Assembly: GCA_012861695.1 (NCBI GenBank) | Contig: JAAOOA010000026.1 | Span: forward strand, 17,906,501-17,970,500 | From: Trematomus loennbergii | Taxonomy: Eukaryota; Chordata; Actinopteri; Perciformes; Nototheniidae | Length of the DNA: 64,000 bases | Reading direction: 5' to 3' | Position numbers and translations under genes: made by a program | Notes under the pieces: model-generated | Told to the model about the DNA's origin: nothing | The model's database searches: none | Seen by the model: only the letters and a program-made list of their open reading frames with translations | Shown here: positions 36,166 to 51,530 of the stretch, piece after piece | Position numbering within the stretch: position 1 is the stretch's first letter | How the letters are laid out: each line of letters opens with the position of its first letter

Positions 36166-39100
36166 GTATGAGCACAAACCACCAACACACACCTCCAAAA
36201 TGGGTTCCAATCACTGTGCCAAACACCTGTCTGACAATCTCTAATAGTGTTCTTAGCCATTTCTGCTTTCCCCTGACCAAGAGAAACCGAGTGTGTGTGT
36301 GTCTATTTGTCAGTGTGTTCATGTATATTTGTGTGTGTTAGCAGTCTGACGGCAACAGATAAGGTGGCAGTTATCTTATCGTGCTGAGCCAACCTTACCC
36401 TAGAACCTCACAAACCTTGGTGTCACGGCCTGCTGGCTTTTCCCCAAGCATCCCCTCATTTTCATGTCAATTTCATTCCATTTCGCTGTCACTCCCCCCG
36501 AGTCTATCCCTCGATTTGCTCCTCCTGCCTTTTGATAGGCAGTTAGGCCCATTTTAGACCAGTTTTGCTCCTCTTTCCCCCATCTTGCTCTTTAGATCTT
36601 TCTTGGTATTCTTCCTCTTGGCCTTGCCATCAATCTCTCCCATCTTTGGCCAACTTTGACAGAGTTTTGCTATCCTGCTGGTTCCCTTTAACCCACATCT
36701 GACACATTTTTCTTTATCTCTATTCTAGTCCAAAGTAGGTGGCGATTCACTTTGACATTTCCACAACACCTCACTAATTCCCAATGTCTTTCCCACTTCC
36801 TCTATTCAAGTTTATTTATTCCCAAGATAGTGAACATGACAGCCTTTTTTTTTTTATCAACCTGGCAGTTATTGTATAGGTCACTCTTGTCTTTAGTCAG
36901 TCTAGCCTGACAAATTGTAGCCTTCAGTCCTTCCCCTTAGCTTTGTAATACTGCCTTAAATCACATATAGTCTCAGAATGATTCCCTGACAATCCCTGAG
37001 GCAGGCAGCTGCAAACTGAGCCAATTGGTGAGCGGTTGGTAGTGGTTTAAAAGGTGACAACAACAACAAGCAGCGCTTTATATCATTTTATTTGGATGAT
37101 GATTTACATCTCCGGACTGGCAACTTTAAAGAGGAAGATAGAGAATAACTATGCATTTAGATCAAACAATTATGGAAAAGGGCATATACGTCAGATCAAT
37201 AACAATGGTTAAGAAGAAATGAAACGTTTTGTATTTGAATATATGAAGTAAAACCTATGAACAACCCAGCCGGTGCCGATTTATTATCGAATCAGTTAAT
37301 AAGGTATTGTTTTTGATTTAATAGAATATTCAAACATAGCCGTGGTACCTATTGCTGATTTGCTTAGGAACGTTTACTTAACTTAGTGAAATCGCCCTGA
37401 AGCATCTTAAGTTGCAACCACAATAGGAGCTGGTCGAATCCTCTAAATGCAAAGGAAATATGCTTTAACGCTTTCTTTCCTATCTCCTTTAGCACCATAC
37501 CACCCTTTACCAAAGGAAAGGAGATAATGCTGTCCAACAATCCGTTGCAGTAACAACATTTGAAGTGACACACAAAAACCTAGCTCTGTTTTAAGACATT
37601 AAAACAAAGCTACGCAACACAAGATGTTTTGCATCGGGGTCAAAGAAGGGTTAGGAAAGACAAAGGGCTTAATTGTTTTAACTATTGGACCACAGCCCAA
37701 TTCACAATGGACATTAAGGCTGATGTAATCACCTGCATTTATAGGCTCATTACCGATACCCCTGACCCAAGCAAATGCCTGGCTACGTGCCAGACCATAA
37801 TGAGCAAAGTGAAATGTGTTGGCTGGCTTTGCAAAACTACCCTTCTCATTGTCTTTCCATTTGTTGTTTCTAGGTTCGTAGCTTTAGCTTTAGTATTCTT
37901 TTTTTTTTGGCTACTTACCAGTAGAATGCTAAATAGTTCTTTTTTTAGTGTGTTTTGGTTCTTAACATTTTTCCAATATCACTTTTTTCTTTGTATATAC
38001 CTGTCAATCTCATCAACATTTTACCCTCCTTCTCTCTCCTTCCCATTAACTTTCATTTCAAGCCAAACTATCTTTGGCAAATGGTTTCATTTTCCCACCT
38101 AGCTCCATCTCCCGCACCTCACATTTAGCCCTCCGGCTCCCTCCCAGTACCTTCTCTATCTTCATCCCCTATGAAAATATGACCATCTTTGTCAAACTGT
38201 CAGCCACCCTCCCTCTTTCATCTAATAAATAAACCCTTTCAATTCATTTTTACCTCATATCACTCCTCCCTTTCCTCCCGCTGCCCTGGCATTCCCATCT
38301 CAAACCAAGTCAGACAGTTGTTATCAATCTACCCACGAGGAAAACACCATCTTACATTTTCTCTTCCTCCCTACCTCGTTTTCCCCCTTCTTTTCTCCCT
38401 CTCTCTTTTCTTGCCTGCCTTTTCGCTTCCACTTCATTTACATCTCGCGGTGCGGAGGTTGGAGGCATGCAATGATGAGAGGAGTGAGCATCTCCTGAGC
38501 ATCCGTCTGGGCTTTCACTCTCCTCTCTTTGTCCTTCTCTCTGGCTTGAGGGTTCATTATTTTTCTCTGTTTGCTATTCTGTGTCATACCTTTTTAAAGA
38601 AACCCTATTTCTTTGTAGCTTCCAATATTTTTTTGCATTTTCAATTGATTTGCAGCAAAGCAAACACCTTTTAGACCACACAAAAACATGGCTATACCTC
38701 ATTAGTGTATCAGTACATTGGGTTAAGGTTAGGGTTAATCGTCACCAAAAAAAGAGTATTCTTTTATAAGAGTATGTTAATTTATAGTAGAGCATATCTA
38801 TGCCCAGCGTTCAGTATTCTGACAGAAACATGGTATTGCAGGGCAAAATGAAATATATCATGAATATTTCCAAGCAACAAGCATCGGCAGCTTGACATTT
38901 ATATTTCCCCCCTGACTTTCTTAGCATAAGAAAAGCTTTCTGATTCTACTTCTGATCTGTCGAGTGCTGACATTAAATGAACTCCTTCAGAGTTGGCGAT
39001 GAAGTTGGCTTGGCATATTTAAAGTTTTTTGCTATCCTCAGGAACATATTTTTCCTCCCGGGGATCTAATACTGAGGTTCATTGAAGCCACGGTGACATC

Positions 39101-40159
39101 TTTGACTTTCTTTCATATTTAACAAATACATCACGCTGTATCATCCCAACATTCTGATTTAAGAGCCGACATCAAAAACTCACCTCCTTCTGTCATATTA
39201 TTTTCTAATTTTTGCCTTTTAATCTTATTTAAACACAGTTTGTGCTCAACATTTCACAGTTTTAATGTCACTCAGTATTGAACAAAGGTGCGTTTTGGGA
39301 ATTATAAATAATAAGTAATTGCCTGCAGTCGTGTTCTCTGCGCTGGTGTGAAATTGAAGGTTGTTTTCATTACATGACTGCCAAATAAAATGTTATACTT
39401 ACATTTTTGTCAAGCGTAGAACAAAGCAATGTCTTTTCTCGTTCTGTTATGGAGATATATATTTTTTTCCCCATTCTTGCAGCTAGAAATCATTTTCTAA
39501 AGTGTGCACGACAGTATCTTAGTGTTTTCATTATGTTATACTGACGGGTGATTGCCCTTGCCTTGACAAATCGTTGACCCCTTCTTGACCTTTACTGAGG
39601 GTCATTCTGGATAGGATGTACGAATCCTATTGCTTCTGTCTGTGTGGAAAAAACGAGAAAGACACATTGCAATTGAAGGGTTTCCTTTACAAATCCTTTT
39701 CACACAATCCTACAAACACTTAACAGGGTTATAACAGGGTTGGAACTGAATTTGATTGTATTTTACATGTAAGACTTGTATGTCATTTTTCTAGCCATTA
39801 CTCTGGCAAATCCATATTGTATTTCAATTGTATTTTTTTTAGATTAAAAAGTTCTGTCTATATGCTAAGCTATATCTGCAGATTTTGAACATGAACGAAA
39901 ATGTAGCAAATTGTGACATCGATCTTCTTTCATTCCCCGTCTGAGGAGGCCTTTAGAACCAGGTCAGTCATTGCATATGTTGTAACATGGGTAAGCGTCA
40001 AATGCAAGTAATGCAAATCTGGCCACAAACATTATTTAGGACAGTGTACATAAAACAAGTAGTGTCACTTTTAAAAGCTGATTTGCTGGCTGCACTCTCT
40101 CCCCTTCATGGCTGTACTAAACCATCCATGTCTGTTGTCCATTTGTCCTGTCTGTTTGC
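36166..40159. other. Gene-poor stretch
   Basis: Pyrimidine-rich text at 36480-36720 and 37980-38420; otherwise AT-rich. The 157- and 161-codon ORFs at 37629-38102 and 38189-38674 are driven by T/C-rich sequence and have no splice support. 37680-37830 and 38930-39190 look balanced and TAAT-rich and might be conserved elements. A telomere-like string (GGTTAAGGTTAGGGTTAATC) lies at 38721-38740. Confidence 0.4.
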
Positions 40160-40330
40160 ATTACATTAGAGAATGACAGAGACCCCCGCCCATTACATTA
40201 TTACAGACGGAAGAACAGGATCCAAGATAAAGCATCTGCTGCGGTGATGTCAGACGGCAGTTATGAAGCAGATTATGAGGCTTATATTCTGAACTCTCTC
40301 TGCCTCCAGTATGCTCTCTGAACCTCTACC
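40160..40330. promoter_or_regulatory. Candidate conserved regulatory island
   Basis: Contains GCATTACATTAGAG, CATTACATTATTACAGACGG and GATTATGAGGC in balanced, ORF-free sequence with no repeat signature. It is similar in style to the other TAAT-rich islands. Evidence is appearance only. Confidence 0.2.
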
Positions 40331-41373
40331 GTCAAATCCTCAAGTTTTTTGTTTTCACTGTTACATTTGCTTTTAGTCATTTTTTCCAACCTATCTTTTG
40401 AAATATCCCTATATTGCTCTGTCTTCCCAAATATGGTGATTATTTATTAATGGTAACATGGAGTTCAGCTGCTGTTGTGCCTTTTAGAGATGATGTTTTC
40501 AGATGTTATTTCACAGTAGACAGCTATTCCCTTGAAGAAATAATGGTGGCAAAGATGGGACTGATTATATACTGTATTAGCTGTCTTTAGAGCTCTTTTT
40601 TGAAGCTTTTCCATTTTTAAATGTTAGCTTACTTTTCCTTTGATTTAAGCTACCCACCTTACCTTTCCTTGCTCCCTTTTTGCATCTTTCTTCTCTGTCC
40701 TCTTTGTTCTTTTAGATGCAGGCAACACAACATAATATAATATTCCCTTTTATCTCCAGACACGTTCAAACAAAACTGCACTTTTACAAAAAAATTAAAT
40801 CATCAATTATTAATTTAAGACTTCCTCTCTTCCATTAGATTCACGCTGTGCTGCGATGCTTGTAGTTACTTCATTTGATTGTTATTCCCACTTGGCTGGG
40901 AATATTTGAAAGTAAACTGGCAGGTCAACCTGTTGTTCCTAACCTGATCCCCTCGCATGCTAATGATAGCCCTGGCTTTAACAGGCAGGGAAACGGAGCA
41001 CAAGGGAGTATTGGGGGACTGTGGGCAATGGATTTTGTGCAATATGAAGTTCAGTGACTCCTATGACTCATTTTGGCCCATTGATTTACAATTGAGACTT
41101 TACTTTGGTAATCTTTTAATCTTTATTTTAGTTTGTTCTTGCAAGGTCACATTTTTATAAGCCAATATTTGCTCATCCTTTGGATCGCTTAGTAGTAAAA
41201 GCAAAAAATGTTAATGATTGAAAACATTAGATTAGATTCAGGTATTATCATAGGACAGAATCATTCTACTGTGACATTTATTTTAGCATCTAACCAGGTG
41301 CAAAAAGTGGTTCAGGGTATATTTGTGTTTGCAAAAATGTTTTGCCATTTAATTTAAACTTCTGTATTGAATA
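40331..41373. other. Gene-poor stretch
   Basis: AT-rich, with no supported exon, RNA gene or transposon end. Confidence 0.5.
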
Positions 41374-41377
41374 TTAA

Positions 41378-41746
41378 AGGTGGGGTAGGTCATTTTGAAG
41401 AAACCAGCTCGAGTGCGCTAGAATTTGAAAATACACACAGCCGGAAAAGATCTGCCACTTCCTTACAGAGCCCCTCCTCCAACACACACAACGCTCACAT
41501 GACCAATGAGAGCGCGAGATAAGTTTGTGCACAGATGGAAGGCTGACAGGCAGGTAGGCCATCCAATTATTTTAGCCGGGCCGGCTCAAATGATTGGTCG
41601 TGCTTTTTACAGTATTACGCTTCCACAGATGAATTTTTTATGTATCTTTTGTCAAAGCACTTAATATTCATTGCTATGTTAAGAGCATTCCATGGAATAT
41701 AACAAAAAGTGTATCTCGAGCCGGGTTCTCAAACTTACCTACCCCA
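41378..41746. mobile_element. Short TTAA-target element, T2-like, 369 bp
   Basis: TTAA lies at 41374-41377 and 41747-41750. Inward text at the left is AGGTGGGGTAGGTCATTTTG and at the right (complement) TGGGGTAGGTAAGTTTGAG, sharing TGGGGTAGGT. With the target, the left end reads TTAAAGGTG, close to the TTAAAGGRR motif. The inverted repeat is shifted by a few bases, so the ends are partly degraded. There is no coding capacity. Confidence 0.55.
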
Positions 41747-41750
41747 TTAA

Positions 41751-44700
41751 TTTAATATACATGTATTTTTTATTTTAAATAATGTTATTTGTTGCACATT
41801 CTTATTTTAACTTTGTATGTTTGAATAAACATTTATTTTCAATTTTTTATATTTTATTTATCCTTTATTTTTTCACAAACTGTTACGAAACCCAATCACC
41901 ATCAGGATGGTGTATCTGGTTCTGATTCTAATATTTAAAAAGTTTGGGGATAAATATTGAAATTAAACAGTATATGCAGTGAGGCATTGTAAACAACTCT
42001 ACCGGGCACTAAGAAAAGTTAAACTTTACTGACTTTTGGCCCATGCCAGGAATTTGTAATCCTGACCGCAGTTTTCCAACATTAAATCTTTTGTCTCATC
42101 TTTCACTGTGTGTATCCCGAATCAGGATGTAGGGCCATGATTTAAAAATTCTACAAGGATCTGCTGCTCACTGAAGTGAACACCTAACCCTTGCTGCTCT
42201 GTTATGATTGAATATTACTTAAAAATGAATGATAAGTATGGAGTTTGGAATTCCGCGGCTACGGATTTGGCGGTGATCTGCTGTTAGGAGGTGTTGAAAA
42301 GACGCACGCTGAGTGTGTAATTATCTTAGAAAGTCTTTTCTAGCTGTTCACATCTCATCTAATGTAATCCTCCTCACTGTATATTGAGCACTCTCTTCCT
42401 ATTCACTTGGTATCTCTTTATTTTATTCTCCTAATGCTAATATTGTCAAGCCCCCATTCTGGAACTGCGTAAAGGCCAGTGGGATTTGTTTTTGCTGATT
42501 TGCTCTGGTTTTGTTTCAGGTTTTTTCTGTGGCTTTTTCTGTTTAGTGTCGATATCATATGTGTGTTTTTAGCTGGTAAAAAATTGCATGGTGTCATCTA
42601 GAGAGTTGGAGAACTGCTGAATTGGAAAAGTACAGCTGGTGTCACGGTCTGGGAAAGCGAGAGAGAAATGGGTAGTGTGAGTGTGTGGAGAGGCAAGGAG
42701 AATAAAGTGAAGAGAAAAAAAGAAGCAAAGAGCAAGCAAACGAGGGGAGAGGCAGATAGAGGAGGAACAAACAGGAACATGAAGAGGCGGAGCGGGAGCG
42801 TCCAAAAACTGATGTTTCACATGATAGCACGTTCTGCAACGTTGCTGCCAACAGCATCAGCAAATCTCTCCCACCAGCACTGTTTCTTCTTATTTTCCCC
42901 CACTTCTTCTCTCCTCCAGCCAAGTAACCAAGCAAGCAAGTTTTCTGGAAATAAATAGCCTTTCAGCCCCTCATGTCTCCAGAGAAATGAGGGGCTGCCC
43001 TGATTCTACATAAAAAAAACTGCGACAAATAAAAAACTAAGCAACTGTGCTGTAACAGAAGATCAGATTGATCCGTGGTGGTAGAAGACATGATATCTGT
43101 GAGCTATTTTTACTGCCGTTCATGCAAGTTCACGTCTTGGCCAGAACAGGATTACTAAGCAACTGATTGCTGTGATTATTACACAATAAGACTACAACAT
43201 GTGTGTCTATATGAAGGAAACATTCATCGCCTTCAGAAAACCATTGAGCTGTCGTTTTTGGTATACTCTTGCTGTAGTAATTTGAAGAGGTGGAGTTGTC
43301 TTTTGGTCAGCCGATGATCACTTTTAAGACCAGAGGGACGCGTAAATATCATAATTCTAAATAAAGTATATCATCATCATATTGACAGCCAGCATATCAT
43401 TTTCTCTTTTAATTGCAAAGAATTGAAAGATGAATGTTTTCCCCAGAAAAAGACAGAATCATAACAAACACAATTGTTTAACAGTACTAGTCTTTCAAGA
43501 AGGAATCCTTTTTTTAAATATTTCAGATATAAAGCTGCTCCCACATGATGTGGTAGAACAGCTCTGTGCTGGAGTTGTGATTATATGATGAGAGCGGTGG
43601 CGTCCCATTGATTGGAGGCGGTACGCTCGGTGTTGCGCACAGCTCAAAATTGTCGCTGATCGCTGCGCTGAAAGGCTGACATTTTGACACTCAACCAATC
43701 AGATAACAGCTGTATAGTGGTGCAAGTCAACATAGGGGGTCACCATAGAACTAAACATACCTGGCATTTTCATCGCAAGGCTCTGCGCCCAATCTCGTGG
43801 AGATTAGCACATTTCGAATGATTGAATGCAGCTTAATAACTGACTCACTGTTTCTCTGAGAGTAGAGTTGAACTGTTATTGACATGAGGGGGTTGCACAA
43901 GGATTCTGCTAAAATCTCCAAAATATGTTGCCCCACTGATATTGATCAGCTCCTTCTTAAAACCCCCTCCAATATAATACTGTCACTTTGAGGTAATTCT
44001 GTAAAGAGCATTACACTTTCTCTCCCAGTACATTTTAAGTCACTAACCTATTGTAAAGGTTGATGTAATTACACCTGACATTTCAATTTGGTATTAAATA
44101 GTCCAATTTCAGTTGTACCCATTCTGCAGTGTTGGGAGTTTTTCGCCCCTTTTTATTTGCGACACCAGACCGCTTCATCAAGAGCGTGACGTGGCTGCGG
44201 TAACAGCCGTTTTACAGCAGAGCCGATTTGGCTGATGTGCGTGGCGTGCTAAGTTACCGTGAAGTGTGTGTGTGTAGTAGACGGAGTGAGAAGCGTGTAA
44301 TAGGCTCACCTGTCTCTGCCTGCACACTGATGGGCAGGTGGGGAGAATGGAAACCAGATGGGAAGATGGAGGAGGGAGGGGAGAAACTAATGCACAGAGT
44401 AGATAAGGCTGCACTACACTGCCTTTGGCGAACACATGTTGAGATTTAACCTGCGTGATTAAATAGACACCATTATGGAAGGAAAAAATAGGTAGGATGG
44501 AGATAGTGGAATGATAGAAATAATTGAAGACATATCGCAGGGAAGATTGATAGCCTGGAGAAGCAAGAGTGAGGAGAACTTCACGAGCAAATCTCTTTAC
44601 AGTATTTCCATTATACTGTACATGCATGCTTGCAATAAAATCTTATTCCATTTTACAAACCCTTGAGGGGTTTTCAAGAGTAATGGTGAATTTGTCAAAG

Positions 44701-45104
44701 CTAAATCCGCCTTCTTTTCCCACTTCAAAATGTCATATTTAAATATAAAATTGTTTTCCTGCACATCTTTTGTTGATGTAGTAACTCTTCACAGGACTTT
44801 TATTAGAATATACATCTAGAGGGGTTTCTAGGATTAGAGTAGCTTTCTAAATGGGGGCTAATCAGCGTCGCAACCTCTCGAGGGGTTTCTAAGATTCTCA
44901 ATATCAGTATAGATTAGCTTCCTTTATGGGGTCATAACCAGCCTGGCAGATGTCTAAAAAGCAAAATAAAAGTAACTTTTGCAAAATGAAATCCCCCCTT
45001 TTCTCACGACCAACTGTTGAATGATTTCTCAGATTGAAATGCAAATGATAATTTCTGCCCATTATCTGTGGACACGGTGGCTTACTCTTGTTTTTCTTTG
45101 ACAG
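41751..45104. other. Gene-poor stretch before the two-exon unit
   Basis: AT-rich to 42600; purine-rich and then mixed 42650-42960; 43590-43730 is locally GC-richer and may be a repeat fragment. A purine-rich tract at 44330-44400 creates splice-like strings on the minus strand. No supported exon. Confidence 0.4.
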
Positions 45105-45145
45105 GGTGAAGAGGAGCATCGTGCTGACGCTTAGTCCTGTCCAAG
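45105..45145 (+). CDS. Candidate internal coding exon (41 nt), unidentified protein
   Basis: Both borders are strong: acceptor TTGTTTTTCTTTGACAG ending at 45104 and donor CCAAG|GTAAGT at 45146. Only one of the three frames is open, encoding VKRSIVLTLSPVQ with one base before and one after. By phase it joins the next candidate exon without a stop (split codon G|AA). Upstream exons needed to supply a start codon were not found in the window; the nearest gene-like block is 37 kb away and no candidate there was shown to join. I do not recognise the peptide. Confidence 0.45.
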
Positions 45146-45392
45146 GTAAGTTGACGAGACAATGTAAGATCCAATTGCATTTACACTTTATGTGATGTTT
45201 TGTTATTTTGTGCTGAGTAAGGTTGACAAGGCAGGGTTTGTGTGAAACTCATTTATTTTCCAGTATAAATAGACATAACGGTTGCTCTGGTCCTTTTGTT
45301 TCTACCTGCTCAACCGCATAAGCAGTATATCTGCGTTGCCTTGTAAATGTCTTCTACCATCACATGAAACACTTTGAAGATGATGTTTTCAG

Positions 45393-45586
45393 AACTCGGC
45401 ACTCTGTACGAGATCAAATCAACAATGGGAGCCACATGTGCGAGGCGCCTCGGAATTACTGTGAACCTGTTTGGCATATGTGAGGAGGATCCCAATGAAC
45501 TGCTTTTCGGCAATGATTTCAAGAAATCTGTTGGAAAATCTCTGGATATTTTATGGTTCGAAAAGCGATTCCAGCAGCTGCTGTAA
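45393..45586 (+). CDS. Candidate terminal coding exon, unidentified protein
   Basis: The acceptor is GATGATGTTTTCAG, ending at 45392; the 243-nt intron 45150-45392 region begins with the GTAAGT donor at 45146. In the phase set by the 41-nt exon it encodes 64 residues to a TAA at 45584, starting ELGTLYEIKS and ending FEKRFQQLL, with an acidic CEEDPNE stretch in the middle. Composition is mixed and protein-like, unlike the low-complexity ORFs elsewhere. Alternative donors exist (GTGAGG at 45480, GTAAGG at 45601). No family was recognised. Confidence 0.35.
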
Positions 45587-45925
<339 letters not shown>

Positions 45926-46227
45926 GGAAATACGCAGACTGAGTGGACACACACGTAGACAGATATACAGATTCCACAAAAGCCACGGCCATGCATTCAT
46001 GCTGACAGCTCAGGACTATTAGGTTACATACAGGGAAGTCCATGCCTGCCGCTATGCTTTGAACACTCATAGCATGTAAACACACTTTTATTAACTCCTG
46101 AAGCTAAGGTTTAATGCCTCTTTAAAAAAGAAAATAAAAAAAGTGCAGCCGGTCCTGACAGATTTATTTTTACCCCTGAATGACGGATGATATTTGCATA
46201 CCAGAATCAGCAAATGCTAAAATGTTG

Positions 46228-46450
46228 CTTACTCAGCAGCTGCACCGGAGAAATCATGGGGTTAAGGGCCTTGCTTCAGGGCAGCTTCCCTCCAGTCGAT
46301 GAGGGAGGGGAGGCTATTACTCATTTGCTTTCCACACAGCCAGACTCCCCCCCCCCCCCCCATGCCAGCTTTGGGGATTTGAACCGAGGACACCATCCTG
46401 CAGAAGCCTCAGGGCTACCGCTGACAACCAGGTGTAATGCACTATAATTA
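46228..46450 (-). mobile_element. tRNA-derived SINE
   Basis: On the minus strand there is a B-box GGTTCAAATCC (about 46374-46384) followed, after a G15 run (C run 46347-46361 on +), by GCAAGGCCCTTAACCCC and CTCCGGTGCAG near 46240-46275. The GCAAGGC.CTTAACCC string is characteristic of fish tRNA-derived SINEs. The homopolymer and a diverged A-box show an old copy. Confidence 0.65.
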
Positions 46451-49089
<2,639 letters not shown>

Positions 49090-49500
49090 CACGTTGACAA
49101 GGCACTATCAGGATCAGGTCTTGTTGCCGTCTCTGTGACCTAGAAAACGCTGACAAGGGACAAGACATGGAATTGTATTAACCCAGCTGTGTCCCGATCA
49201 TGCTGACAAGACATTATTGTCTAGCCCTGTTGCGGCTGTTCGACAGCTCTGTAGACATGTGCAGGCTAACGCTACTGAAAGCAGTGTAAGATACAATTGC
49301 TGACATGTACTGTGCTCTTAAGCACTGTTGACCGGGGAATAGCAAGACAAGGAATATAATTAAGGCCGGGCGATATCGACAACACGTGTTGACAAGGCCT
49401 GCCTGGCCTCGTGTTTCTGACAAGGTGCTGGATGCTTGGTGACAAGCTGCTTTGCTATTCCACACCCCTTGTTAGCATGGCTAGGGTCACATTGACATCT
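49090..49500. repeat. Cluster of TGACAAG motifs, possibly a decayed minisatellite
   Basis: TGACAAG occurs exactly at 49095, 49151, 49204, 49390, 49419 and 49440, usually as GYTGACAAGG, with near matches at 49301 (TGACATG) and 49329 (TGACCGG). The first three are 56 and 53 bp apart; later spacing is irregular. It could be a diverged minisatellite or a binding-site cluster. Confidence 0.45.
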
Positions 49501-51405
49501 GCAGTCTGGGGGAAATTGAGCCTATCTCTCCAGCAAACATTGTGAGGGTGTGCATGTGTGCCCATTGATAGGGATTAGCAAGCCAGGCACCCTGGGATGG
49601 CCCCGGTTACTACTGGAGGTCAATGCATGTGCACTCTAATGTCCATGAGTGTTTGTATGTGTGTTTGTGTGTGTATGTGTATTTGCCAGTCGGTGGGGGG
49701 TTAGGACTGGATTGCAATGACAATGGAGAGGAATTTAAATGAGTGCAAAAAAGGGGGATCAGGAACGTTTGCAAGGAGGACGGAAGAGGCTTTGGCACCA
49801 TTGTCATTCTTCCTCTTTGTCATTCTTTATCTCTATCTCTCTATTACAAATTCTCCACTCTCCATCTCTCACTCTCGACTGCTACATTTGTCACTTCTCA
49901 CTTGATTTTATCCCAACTTATCCGATCTCTATTTTCTCCCTGTGTGTCCTTCCACCTTCATTGTTTTTTCTCCTACTCTGACTTTTTGGCTTCACACTAC
50001 ACCAAGTTGGAAAGTTCTCATAAAGTTTCTTGCTACTGATCTTTAAAGTTGTAAAACAATGAGAATAGGCTAGTACCCCGCAAAATACTTATCAAATGAT
50101 TTCATAAAACAGCTGCCCTTGATCACACTAACTATCTACGTGTTTCTGGAAAAAGCTAGGTAGCTTTTGTTAATTAACTAATGATGTGATTGAGAGACAT
50201 GTAAACATCTTAACTACAATGTTGTTTGTCAATAACAATGGATAACAAGTTGAGCTTTTGATAAATGTTTTAGTTCCATTCAGAATATGTGACTCCTGTA
50301 TAACAACCAGTTGCAGTAACTGTACACAGTATCCAAATACTTGTTATCAAATGAGGTTGTCAGGCTTCGTACTATTGTGCCTGCATTGAGACACAAATTA
50401 AACCTTTACCCATCGACCAAATCTAATCTGATTGATCCTTAGAGACTAAGACTATTTATAAACCTAGCTGAATGTCGCACATACCTTTGACACTGTTGTT
50501 GTTGATCACCTGCTGCCCTTCTGGCAAGTTAAAGTTAAGAAAATCAGCATTGAATGGCGGTTAAAAACGGACAATAGATTTGGGTTAGGTTCGTTAGCAT
50601 ACAGTCCTAAATCTGCAAAACAAATATAAGGCCAATGGGACCAGTATTATTCAAAATGAGATGTTGATAGGGAGATTAACACGACTACAATACCTAGGAT
50701 TACGCCTGGCAGAGATAATAAAACAACTTTATATTTGTTGCTAGATGTTTTCATTGACTTTGGCTAAGTTAAAACGTGTAACAGGATCTCCTTCTTTAAG
50801 TGTCTTAATTCCAGTGCCTTTTGAAGTCTTTTATTCAGTATCACTTAACTCTCCCATCAGAAGTCTGCTTTGATTTTCCACCTTCCTGTGACTTCCTATC
50901 TCTCTGAGTCTCTCTTTGTCCGCCTCCCTGTCCCTCCCTTATTACCTCAGTGGTCAAATGTAGTCCAGTTGCTAATATAACCACTCTCAAAACAGGCTCA
51001 TTGATTTTAATCTCTCTTCGTCTCTGTGTCATACACACACACACAAAGCATGCATACACACTTTCTCTCCCCATCCCTGTTTGTCTGCCCCCACCCCCCT
51101 TTGCTCTGTAGCGGCTCTAATTGCGATCAATTAGGAAACTTCAGAAGGCTGAAATAGGAGCTGTGACAAGGGGCATCCGCTGAGCTGGCAGGGAGAGAGG
51201 GAGGGGGAGAGACAGAGAGAAGTGGAAGAGGATAGGGAAAACGGTGACATAGGAGCGGAGAGAGGATGGGAGGGGCGGCAGAGAGAAGCCCAAGTTGGTG
51301 TCGAGAGATGAGCTAATGGTAATAGCGTGATTGATGTGGCCACAGCAGCTGAGAGTCACATCGTTTTTCATGCCAGGTATCGATTCCTGACAACCTCTTG
51401 TTAGC
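49501..51405. other. Gene-poor stretch
   Basis: GT-rich at 49640-49680, pyrimidine-rich at 49800-49970, AT-rich after that; purine-rich at 51180-51280. No supported exon. Confidence 0.45.
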
Positions 51406-51530
51406 TTTGGGGCGCAGTGGATAGGGCATGGCACTAACATGGCCATGTGGAGGAGTTGTATTCCCATCTGAAATGTATGCCGTTACACTGCTGAAAGGCG
51501 CCTTGGACAAAAGCTTCATACTCTGAATTC
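51406..51530 (+). mobile_element. tRNA-derived SINE with fish-type tail
   Basis: The head GGGGCGCAGTGGATAGGGC resembles a tRNA 5' part with an A-box, then a diverged B-box region near 51450-51465. The tail AAAGGCGCCTTGGACAAAAGC is close to the familiar fish SINE tail GTAAGTCGCTTTGGATAAAAGC. The copy is full-length or nearly so but diverged. Confidence 0.7.

Noticed and set aside
37629..38674. Two + strand ORFs of 157 and 161 codons with apparent membrane segments
   Set aside because: The hydrophobic stretches come from T/C-rich DNA (FFFFW, LSLSF). No exon borders.
44310..44326. Minus-strand 17-nt microexon (CAG|GTGAGC donor, long pyrimidine tract)
   Set aside because: The pyrimidine tract is just the complement of a purine-rich region, and many AG/GT strings are available there.
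46374..46384. Possible tRNA gene from the B-box GGTTCAAATCC
   Set aside because: No matching T-stem, anticodon stem or acceptor stem; the surrounding text is SINE. The B-box at 17067 was rejected as a tRNA for the same reason.
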